From Thioalkalivibrio sp. XN279 (lineage in GTDB: Bacteria > Pseudomonadota > Gammaproteobacteria > Steroidobacterales > XN24): a DNA stretch of 64,000 bases. Shown one piece after another: positions 35,523-44,982 of this stretch. The DNA is taken from NCBI RefSeq assembly GCF_011089885.1, contig NZ_JAANBD010000015.1, positions 1 to 64,000 on the forward strand, read 5' to 3'. Position 1 is the stretch's first letter. Each line of letters opens with the position of its first letter. The position numbers and the translations under genes are program-made. Under the pieces are notes generated by a model. That model ran no database searches and was not told the DNA's origin. It saw only the letters and a program-made list of their open reading frames with translations.

Positions 35523-36443
35523 TCAGAGCGCCGCGACCTCCCGCATCAGTCCCTCGATGGCACTGCACAGGTGGGTGATGGTCTCTTCGCGCGCACAGCC
35601 GGGGCGCCAGGCGGCGGCGATAGTGCGCGACGGCTCCGGGTCCTGCAGGCGGCGCAGCGTGAGTCCCGGCGTGCCGATGCCGTAAGGCTCGGCCGCCAGG
35701 TTCGGTAACAAGGTGATGCCGATGCCGGAGGCCACCATCTGGCGCAGCGTCTCCAGGCTGGTGGCGCGGAAGTCGGGCGCTTCGCGCACGCGCGCCAGGC
35801 TGCAGGCCGCCAGCGCCTGGTCGCGCAGGCAATGCCCGTCCTCGAGCAGCAACAGGGTTTCTCCGTCCAGGTCGTCGAGGCTGAGCCGCTTGCGCCTGGC
35901 CAGCGCATGCCCGTCCGGCAACGCGACCTGGAACCGCTCCGCATAGAGTGTGCGCGTGACAAGCCGTTCGGCCGGCAGCGGCAGCGCCAGGATCGCCATG
36001 TCCAGCTCCCCGTCCTTGAGCAGCTCGACGAGGCGCTGTGTCTGGTGCTCGAGCAACAGCAGCTTCAAGCGGGGGAAGCGGGCGCGCAGCGGCGCGGCGA
36101 TGTGCGGCAGCAGGTAGGGACCGACGGTCGGGATCAGCCCGACACGCAACTCGCCGCACAGCGGGTCCTGGACGGTGCGGGCCATTTCCTCGATGTCGCG
36201 CGCGTCGGCGATGATGCGCCGCGCGCGTTCGACAATGCGCTCGCCGACTTCAGTGAGGCGCACGGACTGGCCGCGCTCCACCAGCTGCACGCCGAGCTGC
36301 TCCTCCATCTTCTTGACCTGCGCGCTCAGGGTCGGCTGGCTGACGAAGCACAGCTCCGCGGCCTTGCCGAAATGGCGTGTTTCGGCGAGGGCGACGAGGT
36401 AGCCGAGGGCGCGCAGGCTGAGGTGGAGATTAATAGACTTCAT
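35523..36443 (-). CDS. oxyR: LysR-family peroxide sensor OxyR
   Basis: A 306-residue regulator. The N-terminal winged helix reads LGYLVALAETRHFGKAAELCFVSQPTLS (split as ALAETRHFGKAAE and SQPTLSAQVKKME). The effector domain contains LEDGHCLRDQALAAC near residue 200, with two Cys separated by 8 residues exactly as Cys199/Cys208 of E. coli OxyR. It should therefore sense hydrogen peroxide by disulfide formation and activate antioxidant genes. An OxyR-type half-site overlaps its own start codon. It is convergent with ybbP and downstream of phrB. Confidence 0.95.
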   Translation of the reverse strand: MKSINLHLSLRALGYLVALAETRHFGKAAELCFVSQPTLSAQVKKMEEQLGVQLVERGQSVRLTEVGERIVERARRIIADARDIEEMARTVQDPLCGELRVGLIPTVGPYLLPHIAAPLRARFPRLKLLLLEHQTQRLVELLKDGELDMAILALPLPAERLVTRTLYAERFQVALPDGHALARRKRLSLDDLDGETLLLLEDGHCLRDQALAACSLARVREAPDFRATSLETLRQMVASGIGITLLPNLAAEPYGIGTPGLTLRRLQDPEPSRTIAAAWRPGCAREETITHLCSAIEGLMREVAAL

Positions 36444-36447
36444 CTAT
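36433..36447. promoter_or_regulatory. OxyR-like half-site over the oxyR start codon
   Basis: ATAG-ACTTCAT-CTAT (36433-36447) fits ATAG-N7-CTAT, the core of the OxyR recognition element. Seven bases further, ATAA at 36455-36458 could be part of the second, weaker half. The oxyR start codon (36441-36443) lies inside, so bound OxyR would block its own expression. Confidence 0.5.
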
Positions 36448-36526
36448 CGACAAGATAAAGTCAATTTGCGAGCTGAAACAAGCCCCGCAGCAAGCGTCCG
36501 GCGCAGGCCCAGGGACCAGCGCTGTT

Positions 36527-37930
36527 TCAGCTGCTGTCCTTCAGTGCCTGCAGGGCCGCCAGCGCTTCTGCGCGGCTTTGCTTGAGATCGACGATCGGCG
36601 CCGGGTAATCCTGCGGCGGCGCTTCCCAGGGCCGGTGCACCGTCTCGGCCGGCAGGTCGCGCAACTCCGGCACCCACCGCTTCACGTAACGCCCCTCGGG
36701 ATCGAACTTTTCGCCCTGGGCGACGGGGTTGAAGATGCGGAAGTACGGCGCCGCGTCGGCGCCCGAGCCCGCGGTCCACTGCCAGCCCATGGTGTTGTTC
36801 GCCAGGTCGGCGTCGACCAGGGTGTCCCAGAACCAGCGTGCGCCTTTCTGCCAGGGCGCGCGGATGTTCTTCACCAGCAGCGAAGCGGCGATCATGCGCA
36901 CGCGGTTGTGCATCCAGCCGGTAGCCCAGAGCTGGCGCATCCCGGCGTCGACGATGGGGATCCCGGTACGGCCGCGCTGCCATGCGTCCAGTGCCGCGTC
37001 GTGGTCCTCGCGCCAGGGGAACCTCGCGTATTTCGGATACATCGGCTCGGTGGGCGTGTGCGGGAAGTGGTACAGCACGTGGTGCGCGAACTCGCGCCAG
37101 CCGAGCTCACGCAGCCAGGTGTCGATGCCTTTTTCCGACAGCTCGCTGCGTCGTGCCGCGGCGGCGGTCCAGGCCTGGCGCGGGGACACCTCGCCGAAGT
37201 GCAGGTGCGGGGAGAGGGCGGAGGTGCCGTCGCAATCCGGCCGGTCACGCTGCGCGGCGTAGTCCCCGAGGTCCTGCTCGCACCAGCGCTCCAGGCGTGC
37301 CAGGGCGCCGTCCTCGCCGGGCGTCCACATCCCCTCGAGGCCTTCATGCCAGCGGATGCGTGGCATGAGTTCCAGCGCGTCCAGCCGGGCGCCTGCGGGC
37401 AGGTCCGGCGGCGCCGGGATGCGCTCCGGCGCCGCGACGGGCCTGGCCGGCTCCGGCAGGCTCCGCGCCGCCTTCCAGAATGGCGTGAACACGCGGTAGG
37501 GATCGCCCTTGCCGGTCTCGAGCTCCCACGGCTCGTACAGCAGGGCGGCCTTGCAGCTGTGCGCCTCCACGCCCAGCGCGCGCAGGCGCTGCTTGATGCG
37601 GCTGTCGCGCTCCACCAGTGCGGGTTCGTACAGCCGGTTCCAGAACACGCCCGTGGCGCGCGTTTCCTGCACCAGCGTGGTGAGCGCGTCCTCTGCCGGC
37701 CCGCGCAGCAGAATGAGGCGGCTGCCGCGGGCGCGCAGCGACGCGTCCAGCGCGGCGAGGCTGTGATGCAGCCACCAGCGCCCGGCGCCGCCCGGCGCCC
37801 ATTCGCCCTCGTCCTGCGGGGACCAGGTGTAGACGGGCAGCACCGCCTCCGCCGCGTCGAGGGCCGCCAGCAGGGCCGGATTATCGGCCAGGCGCAGGTC
37901 GCGCCGGAACCAGTGGATCGCGAGTTTCAA
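36527..37930 (-). CDS. phrB: Deoxyribodipyrimidine photolyase
   Basis: A 467-residue class I photolyase that repairs cyclobutane pyrimidine dimers with blue light. The N-terminal Rossmann antenna domain starts HWFRRDLRLADNPAL. The FAD-binding C-terminal domain has GRTGIPIVDAGMRQLWATGWMHNR split over residues 360-385 and NNTMGWQWTAGSGADAAPYF near 410. Trp residues of the electron-transfer chain appear in the expected segments. The start is TTG at 37928-37930, overlapping the stop of the upstream dehydrogenase (TTGA). Length matches the family. Confidence 0.94.
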   Translation of the reverse strand: MKLAIHWFRRDLRLADNPALLAALDAAEAVLPVYTWSPQDEGEWAPGGAGRWWLHHSLAALDASLRARGSRLILLRGPAEDALTTLVQETRATGVFWNRLYEPALVERDSRIKQRLRALGVEAHSCKAALLYEPWELETGKGDPYRVFTPFWKAARSLPEPARPVAAPERIPAPPDLPAGARLDALELMPRIRWHEGLEGMWTPGEDGALARLERWCEQDLGDYAAQRDRPDCDGTSALSPHLHFGEVSPRQAWTAAAARRSELSEKGIDTWLRELGWREFAHHVLYHFPHTPTEPMYPKYARFPWREDHDAALDAWQRGRTGIPIVDAGMRQLWATGWMHNRVRMIAASLLVKNIRAPWQKGARWFWDTLVDADLANNTMGWQWTAGSGADAAPYFRIFNPVAQGEKFDPEGRYVKRWVPELRDLPAETVHRPWEAPPQDYPAPIVDLKQSRAEALAALQALKDSS

Positions 37931-38910
37931 ATCACCCGGCCGCGCCGGCCGCCTTCCAGGAATGACTGGATGTTGGCGGCGATTTCGTCCAGCGCCCGCT
38001 GGCGGGATTCACGCGCGGCCCAGGCCACGTGCGGCGTGATGATGAGGTTCGGGATCTCGGGGTCGAGCAGCGGGTCGCCGTCCACCGGCGGTTCCTGCGG
38101 CAACACGTCGATGCCGGCGCCCCCGATGCGGCCGGCGCGCAGCGCCTCCGCGAGCGCGGCCGAGTCGACCAGGGCGCCGCGTGCGGTGTTGATGAGCAGC
38201 GCGTCCGGCTTCATCCGTGCCAACGCTGGCGCGTCGATCAGCCCGCGCGTGGCCTCGGTCAGGGGGCAGTGCAGGGAGAGGATGTCGGCCTGTTCCAGCA
38301 CCGTCGCGAAGGGCAGGCGCCCGACCTCTGCCGGCCGGGGTCCGTCCGCCGTGCCGCCCGGGCGCTCGCTTACCAGCACCTCGAGGCCGAAGGCGGCTGC
38401 CGCGCGCGCCACGCCCCGGCCGAGCTCGCCGTAGCCGACGATGCCGAGCTTGCGGCCGGCAAGTTCCCTGATCGGGTAATCCAGCAGGCAGAACTGGGGG
38501 CTGTCGCGCCACGCGCCCTGCTGCAGCAGGCGCTGGTAGCCGGAAAGGTGATGAGTGAGGGCGAGGATGAGGGCGTAGGTGTGCTGCACCACCGAGGCGG
38601 TGCAATAGGCGGTGATGTTGCACACCCCGATGCCGCGTGCCCGGGCCGTGTCGAGGTCGACGTTGTTGACGCCGGTGGCGGCGAGGCAGACCAGCTGCAG
38701 CCGCGGCGCAGCGGCCAGCTCCGCGGCGCCGATGCGCAGCTTGTTGGTGATGAGGATCTCGGCCGCGGCGAGGCGCGCCGGCAGCTCGTCCGGCCGGGTC
38801 AGGCCGTGCAGCTCGAGATCCAGCTCCGGGCGTTGCAGGGCGCCGAGATCGAGATCGCCACGGCTGACCGTGGCGAAATCGGGGAAAACGGTCTTGATGC
38901 GTGTGCTCAT
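37927..38910 (-). CDS. D-2-hydroxyacid dehydrogenase (glycerate dehydrogenase-like)
   Basis: A 327-residue NAD-dependent dehydrogenase. The Rossmann motif is [17 protein letters not shown] near residue 150. The catalytic Arg (NTARGALVD), Glu ([10 protein letters not shown]) and His (ITPHVAWA) are present. Sequence style is closest to HprA-type glycerate/hydroxypyruvate dehydrogenases, but substrate cannot be fixed by eye. The ATG at 38908-38910 is preferred to one three codons upstream. It is divergent from the acyltransferase gene, with 65 bp between, and overlaps phrB by 4 bp. Confidence 0.9.
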   Translation of the reverse strand: MSTRIKTVFPDFATVSRGDLDLGALQRPELDLELHGLTRPDELPARLAAAEILITNKLRIGAAELAAAPRLQLVCLAATGVNNVDLDTARARGIGVCNITAYCTASVVQHTYALILALTHHLSGYQRLLQQGAWRDSPQFCLLDYPIRELAGRKLGIVGYGELGRGVARAAAAFGLEVLVSERPGGTADGPRPAEVGRLPFATVLEQADILSLHCPLTEATRGLIDAPALARMKPDALLINTARGALVDSAALAEALRAGRIGGAGIDVLPQEPPVDGDPLLDPEIPNLIITPHVAWAARESRQRALDEIAANIQSFLEGGRRGRVI

Positions 38911-38975
38911 GACGCGCAAGCCTACACGCGCCCCCGGCGCCGCGACCAGCCTGGTTGGCGCTACAATGCGCGGTC

Positions 38976-39863
38976 ATGGCGACGCTGCGCGGCATCCTGA
39001 CGCTGGTCCTGATGGGGCTCAATCTCCTCTTCTGGATCATTCCGCTCTACCTGGTGGCCCTGCTCCGCCTGCTGCCGGTCCCGCGCCTGCGCGTCGCCTG
39101 CGCCCAGGCGCTGGTGCGTATCGCGCAGAACTGGATCGCCGGCAACAACCTCATCTTTCGTCTCACCCAGGACATCCATTGGGACGTCGAGGGCGTGGAG
39201 GCGCTGCCGGCGCGCGACTGGTACCTGGTGGTCTGCAATCACCAGAGCTGGGTGGATATCCTGGCGCTGCAGGGCGTGTTCAACCGGCGCATTCCGTTCC
39301 TGAAGTTCTTCCTCAAGCAGCAGCTCATCCGGGTCCCGCTGCTCGGCTGGGCCTGGTGGGCGCTCGATTTTCCCTTCATGAAGCGACACTCGCGCGAGCA
39401 CCTGGAGCGCCATCCCGAGGCGCGCGGCCAGGACCTGGAGGCGACGCGCCGGGCCTGCGAGCATTTCCGCCACAAGCCGACCTCGGTGATGAATTTCGTC
39501 GAGGGCACCCGCTTCACGCTCGAGAAGCACGCCGCGCAGGATTCGCCCTACCGCCACCTGCTGAAGCCGCGCGCCGGCGGGATCGCCTTCGTGCTCGGCG
39601 CCATGGGCGACATCCTGCACCGGCTGCTGGACGTGACCATCGTCTATCCGGACGGCGCGCCGAGCTTCTGGGACCTCTGCTGCGGGCGCCTGCGCAAGAT
39701 CATCGTGCGGGTCCAGGTGCGCGAGATTCCCGCCTGGACGACGCAGGGCGACTACCAGGAAGACGAGGCGTTCCGCGCGCGCCTGCAGGCCTGGCTGGGC
39801 GAGATGTGGACGGCGAAAGACGCGGAGATCGAGCGCTTGCAGGCGCGGGCGGCCAGCGCATGA
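38976..39863 (+). CDS. 1-acyl-sn-glycerol-3-phosphate acyltransferase-like protein (YihG type)
   Basis: A 295-residue membrane acyltransferase. Two N-terminal hydrophobic segments (residues 5-37) precede the PlsC domain, whose HX4D box is NHQSWVDIL near residue 81. VEGTRFT near residue 165 is the second motif. It resembles YihG-like acyltransferases that place unusual acyl chains on phospholipids. A TACAAT (-10) lies at 38962-38967 with no clear -35. The last four bases overlap the next gene (ATGA). Confidence 0.88.
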   Translation: MATLRGILTLVLMGLNLLFWIIPLYLVALLRLLPVPRLRVACAQALVRIAQNWIAGNNLIFRLTQDIHWDVEGVEALPARDWYLVVCNHQSWVDILALQGVFNRRIPFLKFFLKQQLIRVPLLGWAWWALDFPFMKRHSREHLERHPEARGQDLEATRRACEHFRHKPTSVMNFVEGTRFTLEKHAAQDSPYRHLLKPRAGGIAFVLGAMGDILHRLLDVTIVYPDGAPSFWDLCCGRLRKIIVRVQVREIPAWTTQGDYQEDEAFRARLQAWLGEMWTAKDAEIERLQARAASA

Positions 39864-40555
39864 GCGCCGCGCCCTCGCGGCCGCTCGAGGGCTACCCGGA
39901 AGTCTCGCCCGAGGAGATGCGCGCACGGGCCCGAGCTTTCTGCGAGCGCATGTCCCGGCGCCGCACCGTGCGCGACTATTCCGACCGCGCGGTGCCGCGG
40001 GCGGTGATCGAGGATTGCCTGCGCACGGCCGGCAGCGCGCCGTCCGGGGCCAACCTGCAGCCGTGGCATTTCGTGGCCGTGGGAGACCCGGTCGTGAAGC
40101 GCGAGATTCGCCTCGCGGCCGAGGCGGAGGAACGCGAGTTCTACCAGCATCGGGCTCCGGAGGACTGGCTGGCGGCGCTCGCGCCGCTCGGCACCGGTCC
40201 GGAGAAGCCGTTCCTGGAGACGGCGCCGTGGCTGATCGGCATCTTCGAGCAGCGCTGGGGCTACGACGCCGACGGCGCCAAGGTGAAGCACTATTACCCG
40301 AAGGAATCGGTCGGCATCGCCACCGGCCTGCTCATCGCCGCCCTGCACGAGGCGGGACTGGCGACGCTGACGCACACGCCGAGCCCGATGAAATTCCTCA
40401 ACCGCATCATGGGTCGTCCGCCCGAGGAGCGGCCTTTTCTGCTGCTGGTGGCGGGATACCCGGCCGCGGGTGCGCGGGTGCCGCACATCCGCCGCAAGGC
40501 GCTGGAGGACATCGCGACGTTCCTTGCGCCGGACGGGAACGAATCAGAACAATAA
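39860..40555 (+). CDS. Nitroreductase-fold flavoprotein, iodotyrosine deiodinase-like
   Basis: A 231-residue FMN-dependent protein. [14 protein letters not shown] and [13 protein letters not shown] bind FMN at the N-terminus; [20 protein letters not shown] and LLLVAGYPA complete the fold. The segment [11 protein letters not shown]...GPEKPFL holds a Glu, a Tyr four residues later and a Lys 21 residues after the Tyr. This is the spacing of the Glu-Tyr-Lys lid that grips halotyrosine in iodotyrosine deiodinases. It may therefore reduce halogenated tyrosines or phenols rather than nitro compounds. It is translationally coupled to the acyltransferase. The biological substrate is unknown. Confidence 0.85.
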   Translation: MSAAPSRPLEGYPEVSPEEMRARARAFCERMSRRRTVRDYSDRAVPRAVIEDCLRTAGSAPSGANLQPWHFVAVGDPVVKREIRLAAEAEEREFYQHRAPEDWLAALAPLGTGPEKPFLETAPWLIGIFEQRWGYDADGAKVKHYYPKESVGIATGLLIAALHEAGLATLTHTPSPMKFLNRIMGRPPEERPFLLLVAGYPAAGARVPHIRRKALEDIATFLAPDGNESEQ

Positions 40556-40573
40556 GCGGGGAGTAACGCCGAA

Positions 40574-41941
40574 GTGGACGCAATGACCGCCTGGCTCGAC
40601 AAGGTCTCGGCCTTCGTCTGGGGCCCTTACTGTCTCATCCCGCTGTTGCTGCTGACCGGCCTGTATCTCACGGTGCTGCTGCGCGGCCTGCAGTTCCGCC
40701 AGCTGGGCCCGGCCCTGCACCAGGCACTGATCGTCCGCACCGAGAGCGGGGCGCGCGGCGACATTTCCCACTTCGCCGCGTTGATGACCGCCATGGCCGC
40801 CACTGTCGGCACCGGCAATATCGTCGGGGTGGCGACGGCGATTGCGCTGGGCGGTCCGGGCGCGCTGTTCTGGATGTGGGTCACTGGCCTCGTCGGCATG
40901 GCCACCAAGTATTCCGAGGCGCTGCTGTCGGTGAAATACCGCGTCACCAATGAGCGTGGCGAGCAGGCGGGCGGGCCGATGTACTACCTGTCCGAGGGCA
41001 TTCGCTGGAAGCCGCTGGGCCGCACCCTCGGCTGGCTGTTCGCCCTGTTCACCGCCTGCGCCGCTTTCGGCATCGGCAACATGGTGCAGTCGAACTCGGT
41101 GGCGGACGCCATCGGCGGCGCCTTCGGTATTCCTGCCTGGGTCAGCGGCGCGGTGATCGCCCTCGGGGTGGCGGCGGTCACGCTCGGCGGCATCCGCGCC
41201 ATCGGCGGCTTCACCAGCCTGTTCGTGCCGGCGATGATCGTCATCTACATGGGCGCCTGCACCATCGTGCTGGCGTTCAACTTCAGCGCTATTCCCGCCG
41301 CCTTCGCCCTGGTGTTCACCGACGCCTTCACCGGCAGTTCCGCCGCCGGCGGCTTCCTCGGTGCCACCATCGCCCAGGCCATGCGCTACGGCGTGGCGCG
41401 CGGCATCTTTTCCAACGAGTCCGGCCTGGGCTCGGCCGGCATCGCCGCGGCCTCGGCGCAGACTCGCGAGCCGGTGCGCCAGGCGCTGGTGTCCATGACC
41501 CAGACCTTCATCGACACGCTGGTGGTGTGCACCTTCACCGGCATCGCCATCATCGCCAGCGGCGCCTGGACCTCGGGCGCCAACGGCGCGGCGCTGACGC
41601 AGCTGGCCTTCGGCTCGGCGATGCCGGGCCCGGTGGGCCCGGCCGTGGTCGCCATCTGCCTGGCGCTGTTCGCCTTCTCCACCATCGTCGGCTGGAGCCA
41701 TTACGGCTCGCGCGGCATCGAGTACATCCTCGGTGTCCGCGCGATCCTGCCCTACCGCATCCTGTTCGTGCTTGCGGCCTTCGCCGGCTCCGTCTACACG
41801 CTCGACTTCGTCTGGCTGCTGTCGGACGTGATGAACGGCCTCATGGCGCTGCCCAACCTGGTGGGGCTGTTGCTCCTGTCGGGCGTGGTCGCCGTCGAGA
41901 CGCGCAGTTACTTCGCGCGCGGGCAATCGCCCATGCGGTGA
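40574..41941 (+). CDS. Alanine or glycine:cation symporter (AGCS family)
   Basis: A 455-residue integral membrane symporter with about 10-11 helices, taking up alanine or glycine with Na+ or H+. [22 protein letters not shown] (split) and the N-terminal LRGLQFRQL are AGCS signatures. [14 protein letters not shown] near residue 280 is part of the substrate/cation path. I use the GTG at 40574 because GGGGAG lies 10 bp upstream; the ATG three codons later is an alternative. The 3' end overlaps the convergent EF-hand gene by 34 bp. Confidence 0.93.
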   Translation: MDAMTAWLDKVSAFVWGPYCLIPLLLLTGLYLTVLLRGLQFRQLGPALHQALIVRTESGARGDISHFAALMTAMAATVGTGNIVGVATAIALGGPGALFWMWVTGLVGMATKYSEALLSVKYRVTNERGEQAGGPMYYLSEGIRWKPLGRTLGWLFALFTACAAFGIGNMVQSNSVADAIGGAFGIPAWVSGAVIALGVAAVTLGGIRAIGGFTSLFVPAMIVIYMGACTIVLAFNFSAIPAAFALVFTDAFTGSSAAGGFLGATIAQAMRYGVARGIFSNESGLGSAGIAAASAQTREPVRQALVSMTQTFIDTLVVCTFTGIAIIASGAWTSGANGAALTQLAFGSAMPGPVGPAVVAICLALFAFSTIVGWSHYGSRGIEYILGVRAILPYRILFVLAAFAGSVYTLDFVWLLSDVMNGLMALPNLVGLLLLSGVVAVETRSYFARGQSPMR

Positions 41942-42318
41942 TGGTGGTAGCCGCGGCCCTCGCCCCGGCCCTCGCCCCGGCCGGGACCGCGTGCCGCCAG
42001 CTCGTCGCCTTCGAGCACGCCGTTGCCGTCTGCGTCACGCTCGGCGAAGCGCGCCATGCGGCGGGCGCCGAACTCCTCCTTGTCGATCACGCCGTCGCCG
42101 TTGACGTCGAGCATCGCGAAGCGCCCTTCCTGCGGGGCCTTGAACTCTTCCAGGGTGATCTTGCCGTCGCCGTCGGCATCAATGCGCTGCATCATGCCGC
42201 GCGGGCCGTCGCCGCGCGGGCCGGGCTTGGCTGCATCGCCCGGTTCCTGGGCGAGGGCGCTGAAGGACAAGGTGGCTGCCAGCGCGAGGGCGGCTGCGGT
42301 GAGAATCGTGGTCTTCAT
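41908..42318 (-). CDS. Secreted EF-hand calcium-binding protein
   Basis: A 136-residue protein with a signal peptide ([23 protein letters not shown]) and three EF-hand loops: [26 protein letters not shown] and [13 protein letters not shown]. The C-terminus is Gly/Arg-rich with an HHH run. It should bind Ca2+ in the periplasm or outside the cell. The ATG at 42316-42318 is chosen because it opens the signal peptide. It lies 132 bp downstream of the BaeR-like gene on the same strand and may be part of that unit. Its 3' end is antisense to the symporter. Confidence 0.85.
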   Translation of the reverse strand: MKTTILTAAALALAATLSFSALAQEPGDAAKPGPRGDGPRGMMQRIDADGDGKITLEEFKAPQEGRFAMLDVNGDGVIDKEEFGARRMARFAERDADGNGVLEGDELAARGPGRGEGRGEGRGYHHHRMGDCPRAK

Positions 42319-42358
42319 GGTGTTGCTCCTGTGTTCGGGCTGTGTCGGCGCTGTCCCG

Positions 42359-42375
42359 GTGGGGACTGTCCCCAC
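42359..42375. repeat. Perfect palindrome GTGGGGAC-T-GTCCCCAC
   Basis: A 17-bp inverted repeat with 8-bp perfect arms, between the response regulator and the EF-hand gene. No T-run follows on either strand. The GGGGAC/GTCCCC core looks like dispersed REP-type repeats of gammaproteobacteria; only one copy is seen here. Confidence 0.5.
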
Positions 42376-42450
42376 TGTCGATGACATGATCCGGCCCCGG
42401 CGTGCAGCAAGCGTGGCTGAAGCGCGGAGAAACCGTGGAGATGCGCCCGC

Positions 42451-43134
42451 TCATTCCTCGAGCCGGTAACCCACGCCGTAGACGGAGTGCAGCAGCTCGC
42501 GCTCCGGCGCCGCCTCGCCCAGCTTGCGGCGCAGGTTCTTCACGTGGCTGTCGACGGTGCGGTCGGACACCACGCGGTGGTCGGCGTAGATCCGTTCCAG
42601 CAGGGCCGCGCGCGAGAACACCCGCCCGGGGTGCGCGGCCAGTGTCTCCAGCAGGCGGAATTCCACCGGAGTCAGGTCCAGCTTGTGGCCGTCCAGCTCG
42701 GCCCGCCATGCCTGCGGCTCGATGTTCAGTCCGGCCACCGGGCCGCCTTGCACCGCTCCGCCGCCGCCCTGGCGGCGCAGCACCGCTTTCACCCGCGCCA
42801 CCACCTCGCGCGGGCTGAAGGGCTTGCAGATGTAGTCGTCGGCGCCGAGCTCGAGGCCCAGCAGGCGATCGATCTCTTCCACCCGGGCGGTCACCATGAT
42901 GATCGGCAACTGCGTGAAGCCGCGCAGCTCACGACAAATCGCGAGCCCGTCGCGCCCCGGCAGCATCAGGTCGAGCAGCAGCAACGCCGGAGGACGGGAC
43001 CGCACCTCGGGCACCACGGCATTACCGTCGCCCAGGACGCGCGCGGTGAAGCCGGCTGCCTGCAGGTACTCGGCGAGGAGCGCGGCCAGCTTGGGCTCGT
43101 CCTCGACGATTAGGATGTCCTGCGCCGAGCTCAC
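42451..43134 (-). CDS. OmpR-family response regulator (BaeR-like)
   Basis: A 227-residue response regulator. The receiver domain has the acidic pair VEDEP, phosphoacceptor Asp in LLLLDLMLPGRDG (near residue 55), Thr in MVTAR and Lys in CKPFSP. The winged-helix DNA-binding domain (LTPVEFRLLETLAAHPGRVFSR, then YGVGYRLEE) follows. It starts with GTG inside the stop of the kinase gene (GTGA). Similarity in layout to BaeR suggests envelope-stress control of exporters; the adjacent efflux genes are candidate targets. Confidence 0.92.
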   Translation of the reverse strand: MSSAQDILIVEDEPKLAALLAEYLQAAGFTARVLGDGNAVVPEVRSRPPALLLLDLMLPGRDGLAICRELRGFTQLPIIMVTARVEEIDRLLGLELGADDYICKPFSPREVVARVKAVLRRQGGGGAVQGGPVAGLNIEPQAWRAELDGHKLDLTPVEFRLLETLAAHPGRVFSRAALLERIYADHRVVSDRTVDSHVKNLRRKLGEAAPERELLHSVYGVGYRLEE

Positions 43135-44522
43135 GCCGCGCCCCGCAGCAACGGCAGTCGCACCACGATGCTGAGCCCGCCGAGACTGGAGGACGCCGCA
43201 CTGATGGTCCCGCCGTGCGCTTCCACGATGTTGCGACAGATGGCCAGCCCCAGCCCGGCCCCGCCGGAGGCGCGGTTGCGCGAGCCCTCGGCGCGGAAGA
43301 ATCGTTCGAACAGCTGCGGCAGGAGCGCTTCCGGCACCCCGGGCGCCGTGTCGCTGACCTCGATGACTGCTTGCCCGTCATCGCATCGGCAAGCCACCTC
43401 GATGCGGCCGGGGGCGTCGGTGTAGCGCAGCGCATTCTCCACCAGGTTGCCGACCAGCTGCACCAGGCGGTCCGGGTCTGCGTGCACCCGCAGCGGGGCG
43501 CCCTCGACGCCGGTGCTGGCAAGCCCCAGCCCGGCGGCGGTGCAGCGTTCCCGCAGCGGCTGCAGGGCCTCCGCCACCTGCGTGCGCAGGTCGACGTCGC
43601 GGCGGCGATAGTCCAGCGCGCCGACGTCGGACAGCGACAGCTGGTACAGGTCGTCCACCAGCTTGCCGAGGGCGCGGGTCTCGGCCTGCAGGGAAGCCAG
43701 CGTGTCGGGGCCGAGCGCGCGGATGCCGTCCTCGACGGCATCCAGCTCGGCACGAATCACGGCCAGCGGCGTGCGCAGCTCGTGGGCCACGTCGGCCATC
43801 ATGCGCCGGCGCATCGCCTCGTTGCGCTGCAGGGTGCGCGCCAGCAGGTTGAAGTCGTCGGCCAGGCGGCCGAATTCGTCCGCGGCGTTCACTTCGACGC
43901 GAGTGTCGAAGTCACCGGCAGCGAGCCGGTGCGAGGCGGCGCCGATGGCCCGCGCCGGGGCCAGGAAGGCGCGTGACAACAGCGCCGCCGCCAGCGCCGC
44001 CAGCAGCACCGCCGCCAGGCTGGCCACGCCGAGGTTGCGCAGCTGCGCGCGCTGGAAGCGCAGGTCGGTCGCCTCGGTCGGTCGTCGCGCAGGCGTTCGC
44101 GCCACCCAGCCGACGGTTTGCCCGTTCACCACCACGGCATGCCGGATGATCTCGCCGTCGCCTGGCACCGCACGACCCGCGATCAGCCGGTCATTCGCGT
44201 CGTAGAGCGCCGCGCGCGGCAAGCCGTGGCGGTGGCGGTGCAGCGCTTCAGGTGCCTCGTTGCCGGCGGGGCGCGGCTGCCCGCGCAGGATCGCGCGCCA
44301 CCGTCGCTCCTCACCCGCCAGCGCCGACCAGTCCCCGCGCTGGGCATAAATCCCGGCCAGCGTCTCGACCAGCGCCTCCGCCCGGCGTGCCTCGGCCGCC
44401 TCGATGTAACGGCGGAAGTCGCGCTGGAAGCCCCACTGGCCCGCGGCCGCCATGACCACGGCGACCAGCACGCTGGTGGCCAGCACGCCGAGGAACAGCT
44501 TGGTGGTGATGGTCAGGCGCAT
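43131..44522 (-). CDS. Sensor histidine kinase (BaeS-like)
   Basis: A 463-residue membrane kinase. Membrane segments near residues 8-28 and 157-180 enclose a periplasmic sensor of about 130 residues that contains YAQRGDWSALAGEERRW, as in BaeS. A HAMP domain is followed by the H-box MADVAHELRTPLAVI (His near 247). The HATPase domain has N-box LVENALRYT and GGAGLGLAICRNIVEAHGG-type G boxes. It is coupled to the response regulator by overlap. Signals are unknown. Confidence 0.92.
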   Translation of the reverse strand: MRLTITTKLFLGVLATSVLVAVVMAAAGQWGFQRDFRRYIEAAEARRAEALVETLAGIYAQRGDWSALAGEERRWRAILRGQPRPAGNEAPEALHRHRHGLPRAALYDANDRLIAGRAVPGDGEIIRHAVVVNGQTVGWVARTPARRPTEATDLRFQRAQLRNLGVASLAAVLLAALAAALLSRAFLAPARAIGAASHRLAAGDFDTRVEVNAADEFGRLADDFNLLARTLQRNEAMRRRMMADVAHELRTPLAVIRAELDAVEDGIRALGPDTLASLQAETRALGKLVDDLYQLSLSDVGALDYRRRDVDLRTQVAEALQPLRERCTAAGLGLASTGVEGAPLRVHADPDRLVQLVGNLVENALRYTDAPGRIEVACRCDDGQAVIEVSDTAPGVPEALLPQLFERFFRAEGSRNRASGGAGLGLAICRNIVEAHGGTISAASSSLGGLSIVVRLPLLRGAA

Positions 44523-44616
44523 GCTGGGCCGGGCGGGATGTTCCGAGGTCGGGTACCTGCCCCGAGGATAAGCCCAAAATGTGGAGGACCGGCGCAGGCG
44601 CTGCCTGCACGACCGC

Positions 44617-44859
44617 TCAGCGGCGCTTGCGGGCCTTGCCCGGCGCGGGCGGCGTGTCGTCCTCGACGCTCCACTGCTCGCGATGCGCGCGCGCCGCTTC
44701 GCTGTTCACGCCGGCGTGGCGGTTCGACAGCAGCAGCGAGCCCGGGTCGCAGACGCGCGCGCGGATCAGGCCGAGGTCGCGCGCGGCATCGAACAGGCTG
44801 GGATACCAGGACTCCCAGTTCGGCAGCAGTTGTTCCACCTGTTCACGCAGCGACGCCAT
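44617..44859 (-). CDS. Small hypothetical protein
   Basis: An 80-residue protein beginning MASLREQVEQLLPNWESWY and containing DAARDLGLIRARVCDPGSLL and a polar, basic C-terminus (APGKARKRR). It has no signal peptide or known motif that I can name. The residue composition differs from the surrounding shadow frames, which supports a real gene. It lies 94 bp upstream of the kinase gene on the same strand and is divergent from the ABC exporter operon. Confidence 0.55.
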   Translation of the reverse strand: MASLREQVEQLLPNWESWYPSLFDAARDLGLIRARVCDPGSLLLSNRHAGVNSEAARAHREQWSVEDDTPPAPGKARKRR

Positions 44860-44982
44860 GGCGCGACGTTAGCCGAGCCGGCGTGACCGGCGCAATCGCG
44901 ACAAGTGCTGCAAGCACGGCGATTTCGCTGCCTGCGCCAAACCCGCATCGGCAAACATGTGGGCCGGGGCTATGCTGCGGGC

